Shown here one piece after another: positions 9,587 through 17,249 of a stretch of 64,000 nt of DNA. Under the pieces are notes generated by a model, which saw only the letters and a program-made list of their open reading frames with translations, was not told the DNA's origin and did no database searches. Within the stretch, counting starts at the first letter, position 1; the number at the start of each line of letters is the position of its first letter. The stretch comes from an uncultured Clostridia bacterium. GTDB taxonomy: Bacteria > Bacillota > Clostridia > Christensenellales > UBA1242. The position numbers were made by a program, and so were the translations under genes. Location of the stretch: NCBI GenBank assembly GCA_944362705.1, contig CALVTO010000002.1, forward strand, positions 76,818 to 140,817. Direction: 5' to 3'.

Positions 9587-10375
9587 TTAATGGAAATATG
9601 TATTTTTTTTGTTCTTTGATTTTGCATGTGCAACAACTTCACCAATCATCATACTTTCCGCTAAACGGTCGGTATCTGAAATGGTAGAAGTTTGTTGATT
9701 AAATTTAGAATAATCGGTTCCCCATTTACGCTCTTGTAGAACTTTTTCATAGTCTGCACGGGTCATGGTTCGTGAAACAGTTGTAGTGCTTGGATGGACA
9801 CTGACATCTACATTTTCTTCCACAACATCTAGAGAACTTTTAACGGTTGGCCTTAATGGCGTATATGCACTTGTTCTGCCTGTGTTATTTCTGTTTTCAA
9901 AATACTTACGCATTTCTTCTCTTTGACGAGCAACTTCTGCCCTACGCGCTCTTTGACGCGCAATAAGTTGATCAAAATCTGTAACGTAAGAATCGCTTGT
10001 ACTCTGTTTTTGCGCCGCAGCACGTTCTTCTTTAACCACATCGGCGATTACGGGCTTACTGATTGGCTGTGATTGTTCCAGTTGCTTGTCTTGCTCTGCA
10101 ACTAAATCTTCTACTTTAACAGGCTGTGCCGACGGTTGATATACTTTTTCCACTTTGGCTTCTTGTGCTTGTTTATCTTTTTTGATTCTTATTTTATGTA
10201 TTCTAGATGATTTTGTTTGTTTAAACAACGGTTGACGAGATTTTTTTTCTTTTTTAGGTTTAGGCGCTTTTTCTTTTTTTTGTATTTTAAAATTACGCAA
10301 CCAAATAGAAGCAAGAACGTATACGACCAATACGCCAAACGCAACAATCATGATAATGTACTTTGTTTCTAACAT
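9587..10375 (-). CDS. Membrane-anchored protein of unknown function, downstream of floA
   Basis: Not recognised as a known family. The 262-residue protein starts with one hydrophobic helix (about residues 6-24), followed by a highly basic KKEKAPKPKKEKKSRQ stretch. This predicts an N-out membrane anchor with a large cytoplasmic tail. The rest is charged and low in hydrophobics, probably disordered or coiled, with a helical RARRAEVARQREEMRKYF patch. AGGAG precedes the ATG. It lies 29 nt after floA and before a terminator, so it is probably co-transcribed with floA and may be a lipid-domain partner. It sits where yqfB is found in Bacillus but is far longer. Confidence 0.75.
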   Translation of the reverse strand: MLETKYIIMIVAFGVLVVYVLASIWLRNFKIQKKEKAPKPKKEKKSRQPLFKQTKSSRIHKIRIKKDKQAQEAKVEKVYQPSAQPVKVEDLVAEQDKQLEQSQPISKPVIADVVKEERAAAQKQSTSDSYVTDFDQLIARQRARRAEVARQREEMRKYFENRNNTGRTSAYTPLRPTVKSSLDVVEENVDVSVHPSTTTVSRTMTRADYEKVLQERKWGTDYSKFNQQTSTISDTDRLAESMMIGEVVAHAKSKNKKNTYFH

Positions 10376-10404
10376 ACTTGCTCCTATGTTTATTTTATGT
10401 TGAC

Positions 10405-11430
10405 TTAGTACCCGTTATAGCCATCGGGTTTGTTTTTATCATCTTTTTTTCCACCCAAATGATTACGCATTTGTGTATCTGCTTGCAAGTTTTCCATATT
10501 ATAGTAATCCATAATACCTAAGTTCCCTTTTTCTAATGCTTTAGAAATAGCTTTAGGTATTTCGGCTTGTTCTTTAATAACCGTTGCTTGCATTTCAATC
10601 GTTTTTGCTTTCATTTCTTGTTCAAGCGCTAAAGCCATACTTCTACGTTCTTCTGCTTTAGCCTGTGCAATACGTTTATCTGCTTCGGCACTATCGATAC
10701 GCAATTGCGCACCAACGTTACGACCAACGTCGACATCGGCAATATCGATAGATAAAATTTCATAAGCCGTGCCTGTATCGAGACCTTTGCTGATAACCGT
10801 AGACGAAATTAGGTCTGGGTTTTCTAGTACGATGGTGTGTGTATCGGCACTACCAACGGTGGTAACAATACCTTCACCAACACGCGCAATAATGGTTTCT
10901 TCATCGGCACCACCAATTTGCCTATGCATATTTGATTTTACGGTAACTTTTGCACGTACAATAAGTTCGATACCATCTTTTGCAATGGCACTAATGGCTG
11001 GTGTTTCGATAACTTTTGGAATAACGCTGACTTGCACAGCACTGTATACATCACGGCCGGCTAAGTCGATAGCTTGCGCAGTTTGCAACGACATATCTAT
11101 ATTGGCGCTATGCGCAGATATCATGGCGCGAACCACCTTTAACACATCGCCCCCTGCTAGTAAGTGCGTTTCTAAATCGTCGATACCTATTTTTAGACCC
11201 GCTTTTTTTGCAGAAATGTAACTATCGACAATGGCGCGTGCATTTACTTTACGAACGCGCATACCAATGAGCCTAAGCATAGAAACATGCGCACCAGAAA
11301 CAAGCGCACGGAACCATAGGCGAAGAGGCACAAATACAAAAATAAATACAATGGCAAGCACAACTAATAAGCTTGCAATAACAATGCCTGCAATAGCGCC
11401 ACCACTTAATTTTAACAAAATATTTCCCAT
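10405..11430 (-). CDS. floA: Flotillin-like protein FloA
   Basis: Scaffold of functional membrane microdomains. The 341-residue protein has an N-terminal membrane hairpin ([19 protein letters not shown]), the SPFH/PHB domain ([18 protein letters not shown] onward) and the C-terminal Ala/Glu-rich coiled coil ([20 protein letters not shown]). Length and sequence match the YqfA/FloA family closely. Its usual upstream partner YqeZ (NfeD-like) is absent. GGGG lies 9 nt before the ATG, and a good sigma-A promoter lies just upstream. Confidence 0.95.
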   Translation of the reverse strand: MGNILLKLSGGAIAGIVIASLLVVLAIVFIFVFVPLRLWFRALVSGAHVSMLRLIGMRVRKVNARAIVDSYISAKKAGLKIGIDDLETHLLAGGDVLKVVRAMISAHSANIDMSLQTAQAIDLAGRDVYSAVQVSVIPKVIETPAISAIAKDGIELIVRAKVTVKSNMHRQIGGADEETIIARVGEGIVTTVGSADTHTIVLENPDLISSTVISKGLDTGTAYEILSIDIADVDVGRNVGAQLRIDSAEADKRIAQAKAEERRSMALALEQEMKAKTIEMQATVIKEQAEIPKAISKALEKGNLGIMDYYNMENLQADTQMRNHLGGKKDDKNKPDGYNGY

Positions 11431-11455
11431 AAATTTTTCCCCTTTTATTTATTAA

Positions 11456-11484
11456 AGTATAGCATATGTATATGTAAGATTCAA
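11456..11484 (-). promoter_or_regulatory. floA promoter
   Basis: Minus-strand -35 TTGAAT (11479-11484) and -10 TATACT (11456-11461) separated by exactly 17 bp, about 25 bp before the floA start codon. Confidence 0.8.
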
Positions 11485-11526
11485 TACCCTTTTTGAAATT
11501 TCATGAGTTGGCAAACTTTAAAAAAA

Positions 11527-11596
11527 AACAAAAAAAGAAGACGAAAACGCCTTCTTTATTTTTCTTTGAAGCAAAACTTGGGGGACTCTGCTTCTA
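11527..11596 (-). ncRNA. Candidate small RNA with C-rich hairpin loop
   Basis: A self-contained transcription unit in the 293-bp gap between floA and the divergent gene at 11724. The promoter is -35 TTGAAA (11625-11630) and -10 TATAAC (11602-11607), 17 bp apart. Transcription should start near 11595 and give an RNA of about 70 nt. The RNA has a first hairpin with 6-bp stem GAAGCA/TGCTTC (11568-11594) and a 15-nt loop containing TCCCCC. A terminator hairpin (11537-11554) and a long T-run follow. C-rich loops of this type are used by Firmicutes sRNAs such as RsaE/RoxS to pair with Shine-Dalgarno sequences. No family was recognised. Alternatively it is an attenuated floA leader, but floA has its own promoter downstream. 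Confidence 0.5.
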
Positions 11597-11601
11597 AACC
11601 T

Positions 11602-11630
11602 GTTATAACACACAAATTTTTATTTTTCAA
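11602..11630 (-). promoter_or_regulatory. Promoter of the candidate small RNA
   Basis: -35 TTGAAA and -10 TATAAC with a 17-bp spacer on the minus strand. Its predicted start lies 1-2 nt before the GAAGCA hairpin. Confidence 0.65.
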
Positions 11631-11723
11631 TACCTTTTTAAAATTTCTGGTATTTTTTTAATTTTGTTTAGAAAAAATAAATGTTTTATGGACACGCACT
11701 CTATTTTAAGGTAAAATAAATAT

Positions 11724-12332
11724 ATGTTACTGTTTTTTGTTTATAGAAAATTTAGAAAAAGTGCTTGGAAAAGACTAAGCATGAACGAAAAATTGACCTA
11801 CTTAAACGAAGTGGAAAAACACATGGCAAAAAAACAAAAACGAAATGCTTTGCCTGTGGTGGTAGATACGCGCGCCACACTAGAACAGTTGGGGCATTTA
11901 ACCCTTGTGAATGGCAAACCAAGAAATATTGCCATTGGGTTACCTGTATTAGAAGACCCTTTGTATAGGTTTATTGCACTGAGTACTATTTTCCACGAAG
12001 GTCGACACGCTTTTCAGTATTCCGTAGTTTCAAAACCTATACGATGGTATCAGTTTACGTACAAAAAGTGGAAAGAAAACTGGAATGGTTATATTGAAAG
12101 CGCTGAAAACAAAACGGTTTACCAAATGCAAGTATTAGAGCGCGATGCACAAAACTACGCCATAGAACAAATGAAAAAACGTTCTTTTACCTACCGCAAT
12201 GAAGAAGATTACTTGCGCACAATGAAAATTTTGCACAATGTATACGAACAGGCAGAGTTAGACGCTGTAAAAGAACTTGGCATTTTTTATAAGTGGAAAG
12301 TTAGAAACAATATTAAAAAGAAAAGGCAATAA
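11724..12332 (+). CDS. Zincin-like putative metallopeptidase (HEGRH)
   Basis: Not assigned to a named family. The 202-residue protein contains ALSTIFHEGRHAFQ (about residues 87-100), in which HEGRH fits the HExxH zinc-protease pattern preceded by a hydrophobic helix. A downstream helix VLERDAQNYAIEQM could supply a third metal ligand. The N-terminus is basic with a short hydrophobic start but no convincing signal peptide. The ATG at 11724 has AAGG 12 nt upstream, a rather long spacing; a second ATG at codon 20 has no better site. It is the only plus-strand gene in this part, transcribed divergently from floA and convergently with rpmA. Function is unknown. Confidence 0.75.
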   Translation: MLLFFVYRKFRKSAWKRLSMNEKLTYLNEVEKHMAKKQKRNALPVVVDTRATLEQLGHLTLVNGKPRNIAIGLPVLEDPLYRFIALSTIFHEGRHAFQYSVVSKPIRWYQFTYKKWKENWNGYIESAENKTVYQMQVLERDAQNYAIEQMKKRSFTYRNEEDYLRTMKILHNVYEQAELDAVKELGIFYKWKVRNNIKKKRQ

Positions 12333-12351
12333 TAGTTGCCTTAAAAAAAAG

Positions 12352-12376
12352 AAAAAACAGCTTTTGCTGTTTTTTT
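12352..12376. terminator. Bidirectional terminator between the zincin gene and rpmA
   Basis: Hairpin AAAAACAGC-TTTT-GCTGTTTTT flanked by A- and T-runs on both sides, between convergent genes. A second hairpin (AAGGCAA/TTGCCTT, 12324-12342) immediately precedes it on the plus side. Confidence 0.85.
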
Positions 12377-12663
12377 TATTTTCTTTCTGCATAAACAGAA
12401 ACTTGTTTTTTATCTTTTCCTTTACGTTCAAATTTTACAAAGCCATCGGCTGTTGCAAACAACGTATCGTCTCCGCCACGCATTACGTTTTCACCTGGGT
12501 GAACTTTTGTACCGCGTTGACGAATAAGAATGTTTCCTGCTTTTACTTCTTGCCCATCACTTTTTTTAACGCCTAAACGTTTTGCTTGGCTATCACGACC
12601 GTTTTTGGTAGAACCGCCACCCTTTTTATGAGCGAAAAGCTGAATGTTAATAAACATCATCAT
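12376..12663 (-). CDS. rpmA: 50S ribosomal protein L27 with cleavable N-terminal extension
   Basis: Large-subunit protein whose N-terminus reaches the peptidyl-transferase centre. The 95 residues begin [11 protein letters not shown] followed by [14 protein letters not shown]. The first part matches the Firmicutes-type extension that Prp removes between FA and HKKG. The start lies in ATGATGATG after GGAGGTAAA; the first ATG overlaps the prp stop, and either of the next two would give better spacing from the ribosome-binding site. It is the last gene of the rplU-prp-rpmA operon. Confidence 0.97.
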   Translation of the reverse strand: MMMFINIQLFAHKKGGGSTKNGRDSQAKRLGVKKSDGQEVKAGNILIRQRGTKVHPGENVMRGGDDTLFATADGFVKFERKGKDKKQVSVYAERK

Positions 12664-12989
12664 TTTACCTCCAATTCTATAAAGTCTGAAAACCCTTCGT
12701 ACAAATCTGCAATGCCATAAAGCATGGTGTTTAAAATGGCATCTACTTTTATTTGCGTTGTAGATTGTAAACCGCTGGGTATGCGAATATGTATATAGCC
12801 ACGCGCTTCATCTCTTTGCATATCTATTTGCACTTGTGCTTCGTATAATAAACCAAGTGCGGCTGTTTGCACGATAGATGATAGCGATGCACAAACAATA
12901 TCTTCGCCCTGCACGCCGTAGCCTGTGTGACCGTCACACTCTATGTCTACAATGTGCCCTTTGTTTTTAAGTATTTTTACTTTCGTCAT
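12660..12989 (-). CDS. prp: Ribosomal-processing cysteine protease Prp (YsxB family)
   Basis: Cleaves the N-terminal extension of L27. The motif DGHTGYG with the catalytic His and [14 protein letters not shown] with the catalytic Cys are both present. About 109 residues from the ATG at 12987-12989, the usual size. The frame continues to a TTG at 13001 that overlaps the rplU stop; neither start has a clear ribosome-binding site, so coupling to rplU is likely. Its position between rplU and rpmA is invariant in Firmicutes. Confidence 0.93.
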   Translation of the reverse strand: MTKVKILKNKGHIVDIECDGHTGYGVQGEDIVCASLSSIVQTAALGLLYEAQVQIDMQRDEARGYIHIRIPSGLQSTTQIKVDAILNTMLYGIADLYEGFSDFIELEVK

Positions 12990-12993
12990 GCGT

Positions 12994-13302
12994 TTAACCA
13001 ATAGAAACTACATTTAGTTTGGTGTATGGTTGACGGTGACCTTGTTTTTTTCTTTCGTTCTTTTTTGCTTTATACTTGAAAACAACAATTTTATCATCTT
13101 TGCCGTGTGCAAGTACTTCGCATACTACTTTAACGTTTGCAAGTGATGCAGCATCTGCTTTTACATTGCCTGCATCGTCTACAAGTAAAGCTACTGGCAA
13201 TTCTACTTTGCTGCCAACTTCTGCTGACATACGTTCTGTTTTGAACCATTTGCCTTGTTCTACTTTTACTTGTTTGCCGCCTACATTAACAATTGCGTAC
13301 AT
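12994..13302 (-). CDS. rplU: 50S ribosomal protein L21
   Basis: Large-subunit protein binding 23S rRNA. The family N-terminus MYAIVNVGGKQVKVEQG begins at the ATG at 13300-13302, preceded by GGAGGG at 8 nt, so the longer open frame upstream is 5' leader and not coding. It ends in KNERKKQGHRQPYTKLNV, typical of L21. First gene of the rplU-prp-rpmA operon. Confidence 0.97.
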   Translation of the reverse strand: MYAIVNVGGKQVKVEQGKWFKTERMSAEVGSKVELPVALLVDDAGNVKADAASLANVKVVCEVLAHGKDDKIVVFKYKAKKNERKKQGHRQPYTKLNVVSIG

Positions 13303-13383
13303 GTAACAAACCCTCCTCTCTCCAGTCTCACTGCGAAGGTGTGTGAACAAACCACCTCTTTGAAACCTTTTGCATGTGGCACA
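13303..13383 (-). promoter_or_regulatory. 5' leader of rplU, candidate L21 leader RNA
   Basis: About 80 nt of untranslated RNA is predicted between the promoter and the rplU ATG. It contains a hairpin with arms GAGGTG and CACCTT (one G-U pair) around an 11-nt loop. Firmicutes rplU mRNAs often carry an autoregulatory L21 leader at this place. The position fits; I could not confirm the consensus structure. Confidence 0.4.
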
Positions 13384-13389
13384 TGTAAG

Positions 13390-13419
13390 AATATAGCACA
13401 CGCGCAAGCGCGTTGTCAA
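13390..13419 (-). promoter_or_regulatory. rplU operon promoter
   Basis: Consensus -35 TTGACA (13414-13419) and -10 TATATT (13390-13395) with an 18-bp spacer on the minus strand, unusually GC-rich in between (a CGCGCTTGCGCG palindrome). Confidence 0.8.
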
Positions 13420-13467
13420 GTTATTTTATAAAATAAAAAGAACACAAGCGTTTGTAATAATTGATCG

Positions 13468-14343
13468 TTACCGCATGTGCTCATATATGACTGAAACACT
13501 AGATTGTACGCCATATTGTTGCATGTAAGAGTAAAGCTGGTCTTCTTCAAATTGCCAAACAATATCACCAGATGTATCCATGATTTCAAAGGTTGTAAAT
13601 GTATTTTGTTGAATGTGCTTACGCAAAGATTGCAAAGTAGCTTGCGGACTAATGAGTATGTAAGCATGTTTTAAACCTTTAGATAATCCCGCTTGCTTTT
13701 GTGCAATGTTCCACATTTTTTGATAATTGGTTTGCGGGTTTTGCTCTAAGCTTGCACTAAACAAAACGATGGCAAAAATTCCCCATGTGGGCTGAAAGGT
13801 GAAAAAAACAGAACCCATGCAAAGCAAAAACAACACAATAGAAAATGCAATGGTAATATATTTTACCAAACAAACAGCCACTTTGCGTTGCATTTTTTTT
13901 GCAAAAATACCTAATAAAACACGTCCACCATCTAATGGGAAACATGGTAACAAATTTACAACCGCAATAGAAATATTAACAGCAAACACCATAAGCGTAT
14001 AACTATAACTTATGGGCCATATCCACCAAAAACACATAACAAGCCCTGCTATGCACAAATTAAAACAAGGCCCTGCCAAAGCAATTTTTATTTCGTCGTT
14101 TTCTAAAAAATCTTCAAATGAACCTTCAAGCGTTGCCCCACACAAAGATAATTTAATACATCTACTTTTATACCCCAAGCGCGCTGCCACAAAAGCGTGC
14201 GCTCCTTCATGCAGACATAAAAACAACAAATACAACACATATAAAAATACCTGATTTTGCAAAAAAATCCATGGCAATAATAAAAAAATCCATGGACTAA
14301 TTTGCAACCGCATTTTGTTTTTATGTATTCTTCTTTTCTTCAT
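13468..14343 (-). CDS. spoIVFB: Stage IV sporulation intramembrane metalloprotease SpoIVFB-like
   Basis: Site-2-type intramembrane protease that in B. subtilis activates pro-sigma-K in the forespore membrane. The 291-residue protein shows the zinc motif HEGAH in FLCLHEGAHAFVAARLG and the second motif NLLPCFPLDGGRVL, with five to six hydrophobic segments. The C-terminal part (from about residue 210) is a CBS-like soluble domain. The spoIVFA-like gene lies directly upstream and the rplU operon downstream, the conserved Bacillus order. No clear Shine-Dalgarno precedes the ATG at 14341-14343. Confidence 0.9.
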   Translation of the reverse strand: MKKRRIHKNKMRLQISPWIFLLLPWIFLQNQVFLYVLYLLFLCLHEGAHAFVAARLGYKSRCIKLSLCGATLEGSFEDFLENDEIKIALAGPCFNLCIAGLVMCFWWIWPISYSYTLMVFAVNISIAVVNLLPCFPLDGGRVLLGIFAKKMQRKVAVCLVKYITIAFSIVLFLLCMGSVFFTFQPTWGIFAIVLFSASLEQNPQTNYQKMWNIAQKQAGLSKGLKHAYILISPQATLQSLRKHIQQNTFTTFEIMDTSGDIVWQFEEDQLYSYMQQYGVQSSVSVIYEHMR

Positions 14344-14413
14344 AAAACAACGATATTCCGTTAAATTTTAATAGTACGTGTAACAAAATACACAGAACTC
14401 GCGTGACATAATA

Positions 14414-14941
14414 CTACACAAGTATGGGCGTTCCGTCGGCATAAAACAATTGAAATGTTATAACGGGTGCAGTTGTTAGTGCCAACATATCTCCCTGCAT
14501 AATATGTTGCCATGAAGACGCGCTAACACCTGAGATATAAACGGATTGAATATCACAATACACCCCACTTGCATGATAGCAACGTATGGTTTTTTCATCA
14601 TCTTCAAGCGTAACAGCAATGCCTGTAAACGGTGCATATATACCCGTGTTGCCCACCACCGCGACTTGGTAAGTGCCATTTTCTATCATTTGTATTTCGC
14701 CACCTATAACAGGACTGTATAATACCAAAGTTTGATTTGACGGCAATTCAACATCTCCAACATTCGGTGCAAACACAAATTTAATTTTACCAATATCTTC
14801 TAGTGGTGTGGAAAAATTTTCTGTAACCTCTTTGACCCGCAAAGACATACTAGAAGAAAACAGCAAGCCACAAAACAAAACTTGCAGAACACAAACAATG
14901 CTAACAAAAGTTTGCACCCATTTTTTGGACCACGTATGCAT
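14414..14941 (-). CDS. SpoIVFA-like M23-fold membrane protein (divergent)
   Basis: A 175-residue protein with one N-terminal transmembrane segment (WVQTFVSIVCVLQVLFCGLL) and an outer domain. The end of that domain (IYAPFTGIAVTLEDDE, then IMQGDMLA) follows the M23/lipoyl-type pattern seen in SpoIVFA, the regulator that holds SpoIVFB inactive. The zinc ligands of M23 peptidases are not visible, so catalysis is unlikely. Identity rests on fold-like pattern plus position between minD/minE and spoIVFB. No ribosome-binding site is visible; a CATATAGT element (14947-14954) ends 5 nt before the ATG. Confidence 0.6.
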   Translation of the reverse strand: MHTWSKKWVQTFVSIVCVLQVLFCGLLFSSSMSLRVKEVTENFSTPLEDIGKIKFVFAPNVGDVELPSNQTLVLYSPVIGGEIQMIENGTYQVAVVGNTGIYAPFTGIAVTLEDDEKTIRCYHASGVYCDIQSVYISGVSASSWQHIMQGDMLALTTAPVITFQLFYADGTPILV

Positions 14942-14977
14942 AGTAAACTATATGAAAATAATAAAAAAAGTAGAACA

Positions 14978-15226
14978 TTACGTTCTACCAAGTAAACCCA
15001 TTTGTTTTAGCCTATGAGCTGACGCGTGCATAGAAATTTGATAATTTCCACTTTGTTCTATACAAATTTCTACGTGCGGACGTTGATTTAATGCCATATA
15101 GTTTTGCAACAACATACCCACTTCTTCTTCCAATATTTTTGTAATGTGTTCTGGAAACTGCAATTTATCGTACACTAAAACATTACGTAATCTTTGTTTT
15201 GTATAATCTAATGTATATTCTCTCAT
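14978..15226 (-). CDS. minE: Cell division topological specificity factor MinE
   Basis: Stimulates MinD ATPase and drives Min oscillation. The 82-residue protein has the MinE pattern: a RLRNVLVYDKLQFP anti-MinCD segment, then helix ITKILEEEVGMLLQNYMAL and a closing beta strand HVEICIEQSGNYQISM. The ATG at 15224-15226 overlaps the minD stop (ATGA), with GAGG 9 nt upstream; the frame is open six codons further but those codons carry the ribosome-binding site. minD and minE are adjacent, but no minC is in the window. Confidence 0.85.
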   Translation of the reverse strand: MREYTLDYTKQRLRNVLVYDKLQFPEHITKILEEEVGMLLQNYMALNQRPHVEICIEQSGNYQISMHASAHRLKQMGLLGRT

Positions 15227-16002
15227 ATTGCCGACCTCGACCATATTTTTTTTATTTTATTCCATACACCTAATTTAGGTGTGTGCGTTGTTATAACGCG
15301 TTTTTCACCACTAATAATGGTTTGCGCAATATTTTCAAAATATTGCATATGTATGCCTATTTCCTGCACAGATGCCACTGTTAATACATCTATTTCGGGA
15401 ATACATCCAACAACTTCGCAATGCAGAGCTTCTTCAATATCTTGCGCGCTTAACATTTTTTGTTGCACAACATATTCCGTGCGGTAGCGATTCACAATAA
15501 GCCCTACCCCTTCTTTTTGCATAGGCTCGATTAAGGACAACACTTTATCGGCATCGCGCAAAGAAGCCAGCTGTGGCACAACCACCACCAAAACTTCACG
15601 ACAAACTTCTACAGAAAATTGCCAATTTGCATCTACACCAGCAGGGCTATCTATAAGCACAAAGTCGAACATATCTTCTAACTCTTGCATACAGGCTTTC
15701 CACGCCTTTTTGTTAGGTTTATATGTATAGGGTTGCGTGCTTGCTAGCAAATATAAATTTTCGTGTTCTGCATCTTGAAGAAGCGCTTGGCGAATACGGC
15801 ATCGGCCTTCCAAACAATCCGCCAAATTATAAACAACTTGCATTTCAGCGCACAAGGCTAAATCTAAATTGTTTAAGCCAAAATCGGTATCGACAACTAC
15901 AACAGAATACCCTAAATTGGATATTGCGCAACCTAATGCCGCTGTTATGGTTGTTTTTCCGACACCACCTTTACCTGATGTAATGCATATGCTACGCCCC
16001 AT
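15223..16002 (-). CDS. minD: Septum site-determining ATPase MinD
   Basis: Membrane-cycling P-loop ATPase that positions the division site. It has the deviant Walker A KGGVGKTT at the N-terminus, FGLNNLDLAL, DFVLIDSPAGVD and a C-terminal amphipathic membrane-targeting helix (GVWNKIKKIWSRSA). The ATG at 16000-16002 has AAGGAGG 5 nt upstream and is preferred to an in-frame ATG seven codons earlier. 259 residues, normal. It is the first gene of the minD-minE-spoIVFAB block. Confidence 0.95.
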   Translation of the reverse strand: MGRSICITSGKGGVGKTTITAALGCAISNLGYSVVVVDTDFGLNNLDLALCAEMQVVYNLADCLEGRCRIRQALLQDAEHENLYLLASTQPYTYKPNKKAWKACMQELEDMFDFVLIDSPAGVDANWQFSVEVCREVLVVVVPQLASLRDADKVLSLIEPMQKEGVGLIVNRYRTEYVVQQKMLSAQDIEEALHCEVVGCIPEIDVLTVASVQEIGIHMQYFENIAQTIISGEKRVITTHTPKLGVWNKIKKIWSRSAI

Positions 16003-16097
16003 AAGTACCTCCTTATTTACCATAGCATGCGCCGTACATTTTTTACGTATAGAAATTTGACGAATTATATGTTTTTGTTACGGTTTTTATACATATT

Positions 16098-16125
16098 AAA
16101 AAAACACGCATTTGCGTGCTTTTTT
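16098..16125 (-). terminator. Terminator of mreB
   Basis: Hairpin GCACGCA-AA-TGCGTGT followed by a run of T residues on the minus strand, 20 nt after the mreB stop. Confidence 0.85.
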
Positions 16126-16145
16126 ATAAGTATATAAAGTAAAGA

Positions 16146-17153
16146 TTATAAATTGCTTTGAATTTCTTTTAATAGTTTTACATCGGTAAGCAACATACTA
16201 CCTCCAAGCACATCGGCATCGAATTTATAACTGTCGACATTGATATTGCAATGCAATTTATTACGCATGAAGTTTTCTGCACCTGTTATGGTAAATGCCC
16301 CACCATATAAATAAATACCTTCGTTGTTGATATCGGCAATAATATCGGTTGGCGCCTGCGCAAGCACAGATGATATAGCTTCGGCTACCATATCGTAAAA
16401 TTCTGCAATGATAGGATATAATTCTGCAGATGTAATTGTTTGGCTTTTTGTTGCTTTGGTTTCTTGGTCGATACCCGTAAACTCCATAGAATTTGTATCG
16501 TTAGGGTACAAACTGCCAATATTTATTTTAATGTTTTCCGCTACACCTGCACCGATATTGATATGATACGTTTCTTCTATGTATTTTTCAATAGCTACAT
16601 CTATACGGCCTCCACCTAAACCAATATCTATACCTGTGAGTATAGAATTTAAACTTAGTATGGCTATATTGGTAGAACCACCACCCATGCACGCAACGCA
16701 ACGACCGCGTGATGAAGAAATATCTAACGAATGCCCCAGTGCTGTGGTAATAATGGTTGGAACAAGAACAACCTCTCCAATACCTGAAGCATAACATACT
16801 TTTTCGAGCATGCTTTTTTCGGTGGCTGTTAAACCGATAGGCGTACAAATAAGAGCTTTTATGGTTGGCCTAAATAGTTTACCCGGAACAACTTTGGATA
16901 TAAAATGTTTAAGCATAACAACAGCCATTTCCCCATCGACAATACGGCCTTCAAATACTGGGCTTACAACCGTTACACCGTTGGAACGACCCAACATTTT
17001 TTTTGCGCCTGCACCAACCGCCTTGATAACTTTATTTTTACCTGTACCAGACACCGCTACCAAACTGGGTTCTAACAAAACAACCCCTTCACCTGTTTTA
17101 TAAATTGCTGTGGTACTTGTACCCATATTCATAGATAACAATACTGTTGCCAT
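16146..17153 (-). CDS. mreB: MreB/Mbl actin-like rod-shape protein
   Basis: Bacterial actin that guides lateral wall synthesis. The 335-residue protein has phosphate-1 MNMGTSTTAIY, connect-1 region TPIGLTATEKSML, phosphate-2 CMGGGSTNIAIL and the adenosine-motif region YLYGGAF. In most MreB proteins phosphate-1 reads D-[IL]-G-T; here Asp is replaced by Asn. Start at the ATG at 17151-17153 with AGAGGTG 5 nt upstream; the longer frame lacks support. It lies upstream of minDE but with its own terminator. No mreC/mreD is nearby. Confidence 0.9.
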   Translation of the reverse strand: MATVLLSMNMGTSTTAIYKTGEGVVLLEPSLVAVSGTGKNKVIKAVGAGAKKMLGRSNGVTVVSPVFEGRIVDGEMAVVMLKHFISKVVPGKLFRPTIKALICTPIGLTATEKSMLEKVCYASGIGEVVLVPTIITTALGHSLDISSSRGRCVACMGGGSTNIAILSLNSILTGIDIGLGGGRIDVAIEKYIEETYHINIGAGVAENIKINIGSLYPNDTNSMEFTGIDQETKATKSQTITSAELYPIIAEFYDMVAEAISSVLAQAPTDIIADINNEGIYLYGGAFTITGAENFMRNKLHCNINVDSYKFDADVLGGSMLLTDVKLLKEIQSNL

Positions 17154-17223
17154 TGACACACCTCTTTTTGTAAGTATACCAAATTTATGCCCTATAGGCA
17201 ATTAAATACTTACCATAGCTATG

Positions 17224-17249
17224 AAAAAAAACGGCATGACACCGTTTTT
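17224..17249 (-). terminator. Terminator of the Ppx/GppA-like gene
   Basis: Hairpin AAACGG-TGTCATG-CCGTTT followed by a T-run on the minus strand, beginning at the TAA stop itself. Confidence 0.85.

Noticed and set aside
13303..13419. N-terminal extension of L21 (39 extra codons open upstream of the family start)
   Set aside because: The extension runs through the promoter and a GC-rich leader, whereas GGAGGG sits at the right distance from the canonical MYAIV start.
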